From contig JBAIAC010000056.1 in assembly GCA_037349315.1 (NCBI GenBank), positions 2,704,501-2,768,500 on the forward strand: DNA of 64,000 nt, in the 5' to 3' direction. Below the pieces are notes generated by a model. That model searched no databases. It was given only the letters and a program-made list of their open reading frames with translations, and was not told the DNA's origin. Source of the stretch: Chelydra serpentina. Taxonomy: Eukaryota > Chordata > Testudines > Chelydridae. Of this stretch, positions 1 to 10,360 are shown piece after piece (the first letter of the stretch is position 1; the number at the start of each line of letters is the position of its first letter). The position numbers were made by a program, and so were the translations under genes.

Positions 1-625
1 CATCTGCTGGTCATCTGGGAATTAGCTCTTTTCCAGCATATGGAGCACCCTCTGCTGGCCGGTGTCTTGCCTGCCGCTGGCCCTGTGTCCCTCCCGGACC
101 CCAGTGCCCTTTCCCTCGGGGTTCTGCTCCAGCAATACCCCCTCACTCTGGGTCTCCCCTCCCAGGGGACCCCCCACCCTAAACCCACCTTGCCTCAGTG
201 GTTACTGCCAGTCATCATCTAGCCCCCGCTCACTGGGGCAGACTGCAGTCTGTAATGGACACTCATCATTGGCAAGAAGGTTAGGACATGCTGCCTTTGC
301 CTATTCCCAGGCTGCACCTCTGTAGCCCCAGTACCTTTCATAGGCCTTCAACAAGGCCTGCAGCCTGGGGCTTTACCAGGCGGGAGCGCCACAGCTCCTT
401 TTGTCCTTCCCCAGCACTGCTCTGCTTCAGGTACCTTGCTCCCAGGCAGATAGCCCTTCCCCCTCCAGGACTAAGGTGAGACTCCTCCCAGCTCCTGGCC
501 CCCAGCCCTCTTATCAGGGCCAGCTGGGCCCTAATTGAGCTGGCCACACCTGTGGCTGCTACTCCAATCAGCCTAGCCTGGCTGCTTTTAACCCCTATTC
601 TCCAGGAATGAGGCAGCTGCTCCAC
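1..625. other. Unclassified GC-rich interspersed sequence, no gene
   Basis: I see no coding region. The stretch is CT-rich and ends in a segment around positions 515-600 that resembles the CCAAT-rich promoter part of the solo LTR near 22.4 kb (both contain 'ggccacacctgtgg'-like and 'ggccagctggg'-like words, in opposite arrangement). It could be the end of an LTR element or the flank into which the Tx1-like array was inserted. The short open frames here are not supported by any motif. Confidence 0.35.
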
Positions 626-1798
626 TACAGTCCCCTATGTCCGCGAGAGCTCTCCGGGCTGCTGGTCTTCTACCAGGACCTCCTCCGGACCTGGAAGCTA
701 TTCTCAGCGACCAGGACCGTGGCGGCCACCGGGGGGGCAGATCTCCTCGCGGAGCCCCTGCTACACAATCCCCAGCTTCGTGTGCAGGCGGCGAAGTCCC
801 CCTCGGTGCGCCAGAGGTTGGTCCTGGCAGAAGTCACCAGAGTCGGAGACCTCCTGGATTATGACCGGGGAGACTGGCTGGATCCCCTGACGCTTGCTCA
901 GCGCATGGGGCTCTCCAGGCCTTGTACTCCCCGGCGCGTACTCCAGGAGGTGAGGGCCGCTTTGCCACCCGCTGCTCGGGTCTACCTCGACCGGGTCCTG
1001 CACGAGGGCACGCCCCGCCCACCCTCCACCCCAGGCCCCCCGGACCTTTTCATCGGGCCCCTGCCCCGTGGACCCAACCGGCCCCCCCGCCCCTTCTCCA
1101 TGAGCCGGCTGCACACCTTGCGGCCGGTCCGCTTTCAAACCGCGCCACGGAAGCATCTCTACACGCTCGTGCTCCACACCCTTCATTTCCTCGCCCTCGT
1201 GTCCCGCCCCGACACAAAGTGGCGGGACCTTCTACCACCTCTAGAGGGTGAGGAGCCCCGGTGGGCCAGCCTCTATTCCACTCTGATACCGAGGCCCACT
1301 GGGGATGTCAGCTGGCGACTCCTTCATGGGGCCGTGAGCACGGGCGTGTATTTGGCGCGGTTTACCCCTGTCCCGGATACCTGCCCCTTCTGTGGTGTGA
1401 GGGAGACCCTGGTGCACGTCTACCTGGAGTGCGCCAGGTTGCAGTCCCTATTCCGGCTCCTCACCAATATTTTGTTACGATTTTGGCTGCACTTTTCCCC
1501 TCACCTCCTTCTCTATGCACTCCCTATCCATGGCCCCACAAAGTCACGGGACCTCCTGGTCAATCTCCTCCTGGCCCTGGCTAAATTGGCCATCTATAAA
1601 ACCAGGGAGAGGAGGTTGGCCGATGGAGGCTCCGGTGCCTGTGGGGCCTGTTTCCGATCCCTTGTCCGTTCACGCATCCGAGCAGAGTTCCTCTGGGCGG
1701 CGTCCGCTGGCTCCCTTGACGCCTTTGAGGAGCAGTGGGCGCTGTCTGGGGTTCTCTGCTCGGTGTCCCCGTCAGGCTCCCTTCTTTTAACCCTGTGA
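608..1798 (+). CDS. Tx1-like LINE ORF2 C-terminal fragment, unit 1 (open)
   Basis: The 396-codon open frame encodes the region after the reverse transcriptase of a LINE ORF2. The first ten or so residues come from flanking DNA, so the ATG at 608 is not the native start; the endonuclease and RT domains are missing because of 5' truncation. A conserved segment with Trp-Arg-Leu-Leu-His is followed by the CCHC motif CPFCGVRETLVHVYLEC (Cys259, Cys262, His270, Cys275), typical of the zf-RVT-type C-terminal region of L1/Tx1-group elements. Hydrophobic Leu-rich and basic stretches follow. It is the only unit, apart from unit 5, without an internal stop. It is not expected to be an active protein alone, because it lacks the catalytic domains. 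Confidence 0.7.
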   Translation: MRQLLHYSPLCPRELSGLLVFYQDLLRTWKLFSATRTVAATGGADLLAEPLLHNPQLRVQAAKSPSVRQRLVLAEVTRVGDLLDYDRGDWLDPLTLAQRMGLSRPCTPRRVLQEVRAALPPAARVYLDRVLHEGTPRPPSTPGPPDLFIGPLPRGPNRPPRPFSMSRLHTLRPVRFQTAPRKHLYTLVLHTLHFLALVSRPDTKWRDLLPPLEGEEPRWASLYSTLIPRPTGDVSWRLLHGAVSTGVYLARFTPVPDTCPFCGVRETLVHVYLECARLQSLFRLLTNILLRFWLHFSPHLLLYALPIHGPTKSRDLLVNLLLALAKLAIYKTRERRLADGGSGACGACFRSLVRSRIRAEFLWAASAGSLDAFEEQWALSGVLCSVSPSGSLLLTL

Positions 1799-1941
1799 CC
1801 GCACCCCTGACCCTGTTATTTCATTAGTTGTCCCCCGGACTCATTTGGATTCCAGGTCCTGTGGATCCTCCCCTTAAATTAGGGGGGGTCCTTTAGCAGT
1901 GGGCGGGCTTCCGCCCGCCCACTTCCCGGAACCCAATAGGT

Positions 1942-3258
1942 ACAGTCCCCTATGTCCGCGAGAGCTCTCCGGGCTGCTGGTCTTCTACCAGGACCTCCTC
2001 CGGACCTGGAAACTGTTCTCAACGACCAGGTCCGTGGCGGCCACCGGGGGGGCAGATCTCCTCGCGGAGCCCCTGCTACACAACCCCCAGCTTCGTGTGC
2101 AGGCGGCGGAGTCCCCCTTGGTGCGCCAGAGGTTGGTCCTGGCAGAAGTCACCAGAGTCGGAGACCTCCTGGATTACAACCGGGGAGACTGGCTGGATCC
2201 CCTGACGCTCGCTCAGCGCATGGGGCTCTCCAGGCCTTGTACTCCCCGGCGCGTACTCCAGGAGGTGAGGGCCGCTTTGCCACCCGCTGCTCGGGTCTAC
2301 CTCGACCGGGTCCTGCACGAGGGCACGCCCCGCCCACCCTCCACCCCAGGGCCCCCGGACCTTTTCATTGGGCCCCTGCCCCGTGGACCCAACCGGCCCC
2401 ACCGCCCCTTCTCCATGAGCCGGCTGCACACCTTGCAGCCGGTCCGCTTTCAAACCGCGCCACGGAAGCATCTCTACACGCTCGTGCTCCACACCCTTGA
2501 GTTCCTCGCCCTCGTGTCCCACCCCGACACAAAGTGGCGGGACCTTCTACCACCTCTAGAGGGTGAGGAGCACCGGTGGGCCAGCCTCTATTCCACTCTG
2601 ATACCGAGGCCCACCGGGGATGTCAGCTGGCGACTCCTTCATGGGGCCGTGAGCACGGGTGTGTATTTGGCGCGGTTTACCCCTGTCCCGGATACCTGCC
2701 CCTTCTGTGGTGTGAGGAAGACCCTGGTGCACGTCTACCTGGAGTGCGCCAGGTTGCAGTCCCTATTCCGGCTCCTCACCAATATTTTGTTACGATTTTG
2801 GCTGCACTTTTCCCCTCACCTCCTTCTCTATGCACTCCCTATCCGTGGCCCCACAAAGTCACGGGACCTACTGGTCAATCTCCTCCTGGCCCTGGCTAAA
2901 TTGGCCATCTATAAAACCAGGGAGAGGAGGCTGGCCGATGGAGGCTCCGGTGCCTGTGGGGCCTGTTTCCGATCCCTTGTCCGTTCACGCATCCGAGCAG
3001 AGTTCCTCTGGGCGGCGTCCGCTGGCTCCCTTGACGCCTTTGAGGAGCAGTGAGCGCTGTCCGGGGTTCTCTGCTCAGTGTCCCCGTCAGGCTCCCTTCT
3101 TTTAACCCTGTGACCGCACCTCTGACCCTGTTATTTCATTAGTTGTCCCCCGGACTCATTTGGATTCCAGGTCCTGTGGATCCTCCCCTTAAACTAGGGG
3201 GGGTCCTTTAGCAGTGGGCGGGCTTCTGCCCGCCCACTTCCCGGAACCCAATAGGTAC
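1942..3258 (+). pseudogene. Tx1-like LINE ORF2 fragment, unit 2 (premature stop)
   Basis: Second unit, nearly identical to the first. The reading frame is open from upstream of the unit to 3053, where the Trp codon after Glu-Glu-Gln has become TGA, removing about 20 C-terminal residues compared with unit 1. The CCHC cysteines and histidine are intact, with Glu changed to Lys inside the finger (VRKTL). The 3' UTR and the junction 'aataggtac' are complete and lead directly into unit 3. Confidence 0.7.
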
Positions 3259-4398
3259 CAGGACCTCCTCCGGACCTGGAAACTGTTCTCAATGACCAGG
3301 TCCGTGGCGGCCACCGAGGGGGCAGATCTCCTCGCGGAGCCCCTGCTACACAACCCCCAGCTTCGTGTGCAGGCGGCGGAGTCCCCCTCGGTGCGCCAGA
3401 GGTTGGTCCTGGCAGAAGTCACCAGAGTCGGAGACCTCCTGGATTACGACCGGGGAGACTGGCTGGATCCCCTGACGCTTGCTCAGCGCATGGGGCTCTC
3501 CAGGCCTTGTACTCCCCGGCGTGTACTCCAGGAGGTGAGGGCCGCTTTGCCACCCGCTGCTCGGGTCTACCTCGACCGGGTCCTGCACGAGGGCACGCCC
3601 CGCCCACCCTCCACCCCAGGGCCCCCGGACCTTTTCATTGGGCCCCTGCCCCGTGGACCCAACCGGCCCCACCGCCCCTTCTCCATGAGCCGGCTGCACA
3701 CCTTGCAGCTGGTCCGCTTTCAAACCGCGCCACGGAAGCATCTCTACACGCTCGTGCTCCACACCCTTGAGTTCCTCGCCCTCGTGTCCCACCCCGACAC
3801 AAAGTGGCGGGACCTTCTACCACCTCTAGAGGGTGAGGAGCCCCGGTGGGCCAGCCTCTATTCCACTCTGATACCGAGGCCCACCGGGGATGTCAGCTGG
3901 CGACTCCTTCATGGGGCCGTGAGCACGGGTGTGTATTTGGCGCGGTTTACCCCTGTCCCGGATACCTGCCCCTTCTGTGGTGTGAGGAAGACCCTGGTGC
4001 ACGTCTACCTGGAGTGCGCCAGGTTGCAGTCCCTATTCCGGCTCCTCACCAATATTTTGTTAAGATTTTAGCTTCACTTTTCCCCTCACCTCCTTCTCTA
4101 TTCACTCCCTATCCGTGGCCCCACAAAGTCACGGGACCTCCTGGTCAATCTCCTCCTGGCCCTGGCTAAATTGGCCATCTATAAAACCAGGGAGAGGAGG
4201 TTGGCCGATGGAGGCTGCGGTGCCTGTGGGGCCTGTTTCCGATCCCTTGTCCGTTCACCCATCCGAGCAGAGTTCCTCTGGGCGGCGTCCGCTGGCTCCC
4301 TTGACACCTTTGAGGAGGTGGGCGCTGTCTGGGGTTCTCTGCTCGGTGTCCCCGTCAGGCTCCTTTCTTTTAACCCTGTGACCGCACCCCTGACCCTG
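3259..4398 (+). pseudogene. Tx1-like LINE ORF2 fragment, unit 3 (stop; split by LTR element)
   Basis: Third unit, starting about 48 bp further in than units 1 and 2. A stop (Trp to TAG near 4069) truncates the frame after the CCHC motif. The 3' UTR is broken after 'ctgaccctg' by the LTR retrotransposon and resumes at 8940 with the duplicated 'ccctg'. Removing the insertion restores the same 3' UTR as the other units, ending near 9072. Confidence 0.7.
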
Positions 4399-5018
4399 TG
4401 TCACGGAGTATAAGGGAGTCCGGCCCTGCACCCCTCTTCCCCCGGATTCACTGGGAGTCTCAGCCAGCCAGTAGAACAGAAGGTTTATTAGAGATGCCAG
4501 GAACACAGTCCAACCAGAGCTTGTCAGTACATCCAGGACCCCTCAGTCGGGTCCTTCTGGGGGGCAGGGAGCTTAGACCCCAGCCTGGGGCTCCCTGCAT
4601 TTCGCCCCACAGCTCCAAACGGGGCAGGGAGGCCAGACCCTGTCTGCCTCTCTCCCCTCTTCTCCGGCCCCTCCTCTAGCCTGTCCATTCATAGAATCAT
4701 AGAATCATAGAATATCAGGGTTGGAAGGGACCTTAGGAGGTCATCTAGTCCAACCCCCTGCTCAAAGCAGGACCAATCCCCAATTTTTGCCCCAGATCCC
4801 CAAATGGCCCCCTCAAGGATTGAACTCACAACCCTGGGTTTAGCAGGCCAATGCTCAAACCACTGAGCTATCCCATTCTCCCAGTCAAAGGTGTCACCTC
4901 CCAACCCCCATCCTGTCTCATGTTACAGCCTCAGGTAAAGTCTCGCATTTCCAATGCAGCCTGTCCCAATGCAGCCAGCCTCTCAGGTCAGACCCATCTC
5001 GCTCTCTACTCCGTCACA
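4399..5018 (-). repeat. 3' LTR of the Gypsy element (contains a SINE)
   Basis: Matches the other LTR except for a 188-bp SINE insertion. It begins TGTCACGGAG and ends CCGTCACA on the + strand, and carries the inverted TG/CA ends. Because the SINE is present in only this LTR, it inserted after the retrotransposon. Confidence 0.9.
4691..4878 (-). mobile_element. tRNA-derived turtle SINE with CR1-type tail
   Basis: Read on the minus strand: a tRNA-like head with an A-box-like 'tagctcagtggtttgagc' and a B-box-like 'ggttgtgagttcaatcc', then a linker, then the CR1 3' end ('ggttggactagatgacc', 'ttctatgattctatg'). This organisation is that of the cryptodiran Pol III/SINE, mobilised by CR1. A short target duplication 'ccattc' flanks it (before 4691 and at its end). 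It is absent from the sister LTR at the matching site, which gives exact boundaries. Confidence 0.9.
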
Positions 5019-5031
5019 TCTCTCCCCCCTT
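5019..5031 (-). other. Polypurine tract of the Gypsy element
   Basis: On the minus strand aaggggggagaga directly abuts the 3' LTR. This is the expected place and composition for the plus-strand primer of an LTR retrotransposon. Confidence 0.75.
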
Positions 5032-5078
5032 CGAGACTGAACTGAGCGGGGTCACTCTGACCAGTGGCCTGGGGAAGT

Positions 5079-5930
5079 TCAGGGCCCCCTCTCCGGGACC
5101 ACGCATCCGCTATCAGGTTGGCACTTCCCTTCACATGGATCACGTCCATGTCGTAATCCTGCAGGAGCAGGCTCCACCTCAGGAGCTTGGCGTTGGCCCC
5201 TTTTCATCTGGTGTAGCCAGGTCAGGGGCGAGTGGTCGGTGTACACGGTGAAGTGTCGCCCGAATAGATACGGCTCTAGTTTCTTGAGGGCCCACACCAT
5301 GGCCAGGCATTCCTTCTCGATGGCCGCATAATTCTGCTCTCGGGGTAGCAGCTTCTTGCTTAAATACACGATGGGGTGTCTCTGCCCTGTTTCATCCTCC
5401 TGCATTAACACCACCCCCAGTCCCATGTCTGAGGCGTCGGTGAACACTGTACAGGGCTTGGCCCGGTCTGGGTTTACTCGATCTATTGGGCCCTGGATTA
5501 GAGCCTCCTTCAGCGCACAGAGAGCCCTCTGGCCCTGCTCGGTCCAGACTGCCTCGTCTGGCTTCCCCTTCTTACCTAGCTCTGTGATGGGGGCAGCTAG
5601 GGAGCTAAAGGGGGGTACAAACCTCTGGTAGTACTCCACCATCCCGCTAAAGGCCTGGACCTGTTTCTTGGTCTGGGGAACAGGCCAATCTCTGATTGCC
5701 TCCACCTTGGCCAGCCCTGGGCTGTTGAATGACTGGATCACCTCTAAAGCCAGCCGGTCCTTGGCCTCTCTCTCCAGGTTCTGGGCTCCCTTCCCAGCTA
5801 CTCTGACTGGGGGACACCTGATGGGAGGATGGGCTCCCATCTCAGGGGAGAGATCCATCAGGGGGTCTTCCCCATTCTCCTCCCAATTGTCCCCTACCGG
5901 CTCCAAGGGTCCCCCCCACCCTCCTTCCAT
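5079..5930 (-). pseudogene. Gypsy pol remnant: RT ends fused in frame, RNase H
   Basis: Reads through the N-terminal edge of RT, jumps at about residue 71, and continues with the RT thumb/connection (KVEAIRDW, residue 75 on) and RNase H. RNase H acidic positions are visible: D165 in FTDAS, E205 in AIEKE, D232 in YTDHSPL. The RT palm, including the expected YxDD region, is missing, and the join keeps the frame. The C-terminus after 'WLHQMKRG' is shifted out of frame. The frame differs from that of the upstream gag-integrase frame, so at least one frameshift lies between them. Ancestrally this was the second half of pol, downstream of integrase. Confidence 0.8.
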
Positions 5931-5985
5931 ACCACAGCTCGAAAGGGAAGCCCCCTGGTGACTCCTGGGGCACTTCCCTGTGCCA

Positions 5986-8199
5986 TCAGTGGGGCAGGTA
6001 CCCGTCCCAGTCCCGCGGATGCTGATCCATGCAAGTCCCCAGCATCAGCCTCACGGTCCCCTGAACTCTCTCCACCAGCCCATTGCACCGGGGACGACAC
6101 GCTGAGGCCCAACTGCGCCGGACCCCACATCTCCCCCACAAGCACCGGAGCAGGGCCGACATGAAGTTGGACCCTTGGTCTGTCAGGACTTCCTTGGGGA
6201 ACCCCACTCGGCTGAAAATGGTCAGCAGCGCATCCGCCACGGTGTCTGCTTCAATGGAGGATAAGGGCACCGCCTCGGGGTAGCGGGTGGCGAAATCTAC
6301 CACCACCCGAATGTACTTCTTCCCCGACTGGGTTGCCCTGCTGAGGGGGCCCACCCTATTCATAGCCACCTTCTGGAAAGGTTCCTCTCTCATGGGCAGG
6401 GACCTCCAGGGATCTTCTTCCTTCCCCTGGGCCAGGTGTAATAACCGGTGATGATACTTCTGGGGCCCCACCGGCTGCCTCCTGATTCCCCACAGTTCTA
6501 CTTCCCCTTGGGAAGCCCATTCCCGGCGCAGGAATCCCTTCTCCCACAGGGATCTGTCTCTGCAGTCTTCCCCAAGGGGGTTTGCAGCGCTGTGGCCAGC
6601 AAGTTCCCTTAGCTTCTCCAAGGCAGGATCCCTCTGCAGCTGACTGGCCAGGCCTGGGGTAACAGCCCCACTGAGTCTGGTCCCTGGTGGCTCCCTCCCT
6701 GCTGTGGAATCACTTCCCGGCAGCACCTCTGGACCAGGCAAGCCTGGTTGGCCGCTGTCCTGCCCTGCCTGTGTGTCTCCCCACTCAGCTGGGGTCTCTG
6801 CTCCCCCTGTGCTCAGCGCTGCCCTGGCTGTCCCTGTGGGGCCAGGCAGCGAGCTCGCTGCTTTCCTCTCTGCCTCAGAGACTGCCTGAGCCACCTCTCC
6901 ATTGTGCAGGGGGGCGGGGAGCATCTCTCTGTCCCACCCCGCCCTAGGGGTCTGGTTACAGGCAGGCAGGTAACCGGGGCCTGGCAGCTCCTCCCCCCTG
7001 CCAGCCAGGTCATTTGCATTTTCACTGACCATTTCCCTCTTAGCCAATTGGTTTCCTGAGTTCAAATTCAAATCCTCGGCCGTTACAGGGCCAGGGCCTG
7101 GATCCTGTCCCAAAGATACACAGTCACCCCCCAACAGCACCTCACTGCTTATATCCTGGAGACCCCCAACCACTAGCCAGCCCGACCCCTCCTGGGTCTG
7201 CACAGGGATCTGGGCCATAGGCAGGGCGAATGGGTCCGTCCCTGGGACCCTCACCCAGGTCACACAGCCCCTCAGCATCTGGTGGGGGTGCCCAACCCGG
7301 GGCCTGACCACAGCTCTCTCTGTCCCGGGGTCTCGCCGCCCCAAGAATGTCTCTCCATTGACCATCACCTTCCGCTCCCACTGGGGGTCCATAGGGCTTG
7401 AGTCCAGGGCCAGGAGTGGAAATCCGTCCACCATCCCACCCATCTGGCTGGTGGAGTTTATGGCCTTGGGACCCAGCAAGGGGGTTAGATCCCGGGGCTT
7501 TTCCGCAGGGTCTCCCTGGTTCCAATCACCAGCCTGCTCCACGGCAGTGAGGTGGGCCTCCACATCCCCACCCTCCTTAACCAGGGGCAGCAATTTAGGC
7601 TCGAGGTTCCCTGCGGAGCTGGCACCCCGGGATCTGTCCCCACTTACCCCTGGCCAGTCCCCTATGCCTCTCTGTTCCACCACCGAAAGTTCACGCTGCT
7701 GCTGCTGCTTCTTCTGTAGGTCTTTCTCGGGCTCTTGCTGTCTCTCACCGTCCTCTTGCTCTCTCGGACTCCGCTCCAGTCCCATCCGTCTCCGATCCCC
7801 TGCCGGGGAACCCGATCGTGAAGACCCCCGTCTGGTTGGGGACCAGACTCTTGGGGATGCCAGGCTATCACTCCAGCTGCTCCCAGATCCTGCTGTAGCC
7901 CCATTGGGGTCAGGAATCTGCTCCCTGGAATGGTCATCCTCCTCCAGCCGCGTGATTAACTGGGCTTTAGTGAGCTTTCCAATGGGTAGCCCTCTCTTTT
8001 TGCACAGGGTTACAATGCTCTTCTTAAGGAGAAGGCGATAGGCCATCACTTCACTGCTTCCAAGTTGCTGTGGATCCGCAGGCCTGTGTGCTCTTAGCTC
8101 CCCACAGTTTCCAGGAAGAACCCCAAGTGTGCCAGCCCTTCTCCAGGTCACCGCCTCTTTGCCAGGGTCGAGCTGCAGCTCCTCCGCCCCTGGGTCCAC
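5986..8199 (-). pseudogene. Gypsy gag / protease-like / integrase frame
   Basis: 737 codons. The likely native gag start is Met52 (near 8046), followed by a helical SAP-like segment (LLLKKSIVTLCKKRG..., residues 55-88) seen at the N-terminus of vertebrate Gypsy Gag proteins. A Ser/Arg/Glu/Gln-rich stretch follows (about 95-180), then a protease-like region ending in LVVGGLQDISSEVLLGGD (about 345-365). The C-terminus is integrase: D635 (VVVDFATRYP), D674 (LTDQGSNF) and E710 (NGLVERV) give DD(35)E spacing. The HHCC zinc motif before it is not recognisable, and much of capsid appears to be missing. Integrase lies upstream of RT. Confidence 0.8.
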
Positions 8200-8488
8200 T
8201 CACGGCACCCCCAGGGGAACCCTGTCACTGCAAAATTCCTTCTCTCTCCCAGGGCCAAGCCGCAGGCTCCTCCGCCCCTGGGACTGATCAGTGTAGCCCC
8301 CAGGGGGACCCCCTCATTGCACAGTGCTTCTCGCTGGTCACACACTCCCAGGGGTTAAGCGTAGCTCCTCCGCTCCCCGAAACCGCTCCTCCGTGAGCCT
8401 TCAGCACGCCTGGTCCTCGTTAGCCCCCCTTCGTTCTACTGCTCCCCAGTTACTTACTGCAGGAAGCGCCGTTCACGGGGTGCAGAAC

Positions 8489-8506
8489 ATCCCACCGCTG
8501 CCACCA
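8489..8506 (-). other. Primer-binding site, tRNA-Leu(AAG) type
   Basis: Two bases inside the 5' LTR, the minus strand reads TGGTGGCAGCGGTGGGAT. From my knowledge of vertebrate tRNA-Leu(AAG) 3' ends (…ATCCCACCGCTGCCA plus CCA) this is an 18/18 match. It marks 8509-8939 as the 5' LTR and fixes the element's orientation. Confidence 0.85.
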
Positions 8507-8508
8507 GT

Positions 8509-8939
8509 TGTCACGGAGTGTGGGGGAGTCCGGCCCTGCACCCCGCTTCCCCGGATTCACTGGGAGTCTCAGCCAGCCAGTAGAACAGAAGGTTTATTAG
8601 AGATGCCAGGAACACAGTCCAACCAGAGCTTGTCAGTACATCCAGGACCCCTCAGTCGGGTCCTTCCGGGGGGCAGGGAGCTTAGACCCCAGCCTGGGGC
8701 TCCCTGCATTTCGCCCCACAGCTCCAAACGGGGCAGGGAGGCCAGACCCTGTCTGCCTCTCTCCCCTCTTCTCCGGCCCCTCCTCTAGCCTGTCCATTCT
8801 CCCAGCCAAAGGTGTCACCTCCCAACCCCCGTCCTGGCTCATGTTACAGCCTCAGGTAAAGTCTCGCATTTCCAATGCAGCCTGTCCCAATGCAGCCAGC
8901 CTCTCAGGTCAGACCCATCTCGCTCTCTACTCCGTCACA
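8509..8939 (-). repeat. 5' LTR of the Gypsy element (intact, 431 bp)
   Basis: TGTCACGGAG...CTCCGTCACA, uninterrupted. It abuts the primer-binding site on one side and the duplicated target ccctg on the other. On the + strand it contains a 'cagaaggtttattagag' stretch whose complement carries an AATAAA signal, plausible as the LTR polyadenylation signal. Confidence 0.9.
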
Positions 8940-9070
8940 CCCTGTTATTTCATTAGTTGTCCCCCGGACTCATTTGGATTCCAGGTCCTGTGGATCCTCC
9001 CCTTAAACTAGGGGGGGTCCTTTAGCAGTGGGCGGGCTTCCGCCCGCCCACTTCCCGGAACCCAATAGGT

Positions 9071-10360
9071 ACAGTCCCCTATGTCTGCGAGAGCTCTCCG
9101 GGCTGCTGGTCTTCTACCAGGACCTCCTCCGGACCTGGAAACTGTTCTCAATGACCAGGTCCGTGGCGGCCACCGAGCGGGCAGATCTCCTCGCGGAGCC
9201 CCTGCTACACAACCCCCAGCTTCGTGTGCAGGCGGCGGAGTCCCCCTCGGTGCGCCAGAGGTTGGTCCTGGTAGAAGTCACCAGAGTCGGAGACCTCCTG
9301 GATTACGACCGGGGAGACTGGCTGGATCCCCTGACGCTTGCTCAGCGCATGGGGCTCTCCAGGCCTTGTACTCCCCAGCGTGTACTCCAGGAGGTGAGGG
9401 CCGCTTTGCCACCCACTGCTCGGGTCTACCTCGACCGGGTCCTGCACGAGGGCACGCCCCGCCCACCCTCCACCCCAGGCCCCCCGGACCCAACCGGTCT
9501 CCCCGCCCCTTCTCCATGAGCCGGCTGCACACCTTGCAGCCAGTCCGCTTCCAAACCGCGCCACGGAAGCATCTCTACACGCTCGTGCTCCACACCCTTC
9601 ATTTCCTCGCCCTCGTGTCCCGCCCCGACACAAAGTGGCGGGACCTTCTACCACCTCTAGAGGGTGAGGAGCCCCGGTGGGCCAGCCTCTATTCCACTCT
9701 GATACCGAGGCCCACCGGGGATGTCAGCTGGCGACTCCTTCATGGGGCCGTGAGCATGGGCGTGTATTTGGCGCGGTTTACCCCTGTCCCGGATACCTGC
9801 CCCTTCTGTGGTGTGAGGGAGACCCTGGTGCACGTCTACCTGGAGTGCGCCAGGTTGCAGTCCCTATTCCGGCTCCTCACCAATATTTTGTTAAGATTTT
9901 GGCTTCACTTTTTCCCTCACCTCCTTCTCTATGCACTCCCTATCCGTGGCCCCACAAAGTCACGGGACCTCCTGGTCAATGTTCTCCTGGCCCTGGCTAA
10001 ATTGGCCATCTATAAAACCAGGGAGAGGAGGCTGGCCGATGGAGGCTCCGGTGCCTGTGGGGCCTGTTTCCGATCCCTTGTCCATTCACGCATCCAAGCA
10101 GAGTTCCTCTGGGCTGCGTCCGCTGGCTCTCTTGACGCCTTTGAGGAGCAGTGGGCGCTGTCCGGGGTTCTCTGCTCGGTGTCCCCGTCAGGCTCCCTTC
10201 TTTTAACCCTGTGACCGCACCCCTGACCCTGTTATTTCATTAGTTGTCCCCCGGACTCATTTGGATTCCAGGTCCTGTGGATCCTCCCCTTAAATTAGGG
10301 GGGGGTCCTTTAGCAGTGGGCGGGCTTCCGCCCGCCCACTTCCCGGAACCCAATAGGTAC
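9071..10360 (+). pseudogene. Tx1-like LINE ORF2 fragment, unit 4 (28-bp deletion)
   Basis: Fourth unit, with the full 5' junction (tacagtcccctatg). A deletion of about 28 bp after the Pro-rich 'PGPPD' stretch, near 9488, shifts the frame, so the N-terminal part and the CCHC-containing part are read in different frames. The downstream part remains open to 10214. The 3' UTR is complete. Confidence 0.7.

Larger units (their letters stand above)
4399..8939 (-). mobile_element. Gypsy-type LTR retrotransposon with integrase before RT (Gmr1-like)
   Basis: Complete insertion bounded by two LTRs with TGTCACGGAG...CTCCGTCACA ends and a perfect 5-bp target-site duplication ccctg (4394-4398 and 8940-8944). 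On the minus strand the order is LTR, primer-binding site, gag, protease-like region, integrase, then the end of RT plus RNase H, polypurine tract, LTR. Integrase upstream of RT is the arrangement known for Gmr1-like Ty3/Gypsy elements, whereas ordinary Ty3/Gypsy elements have RT-RNase H-integrase. The LTRs differ at roughly nine positions by eye over about 430 aligned bases, so the insertion is fairly young but not new. The RT catalytic core is absent, so the copy is non-autonomous. Confidence 0.85.
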
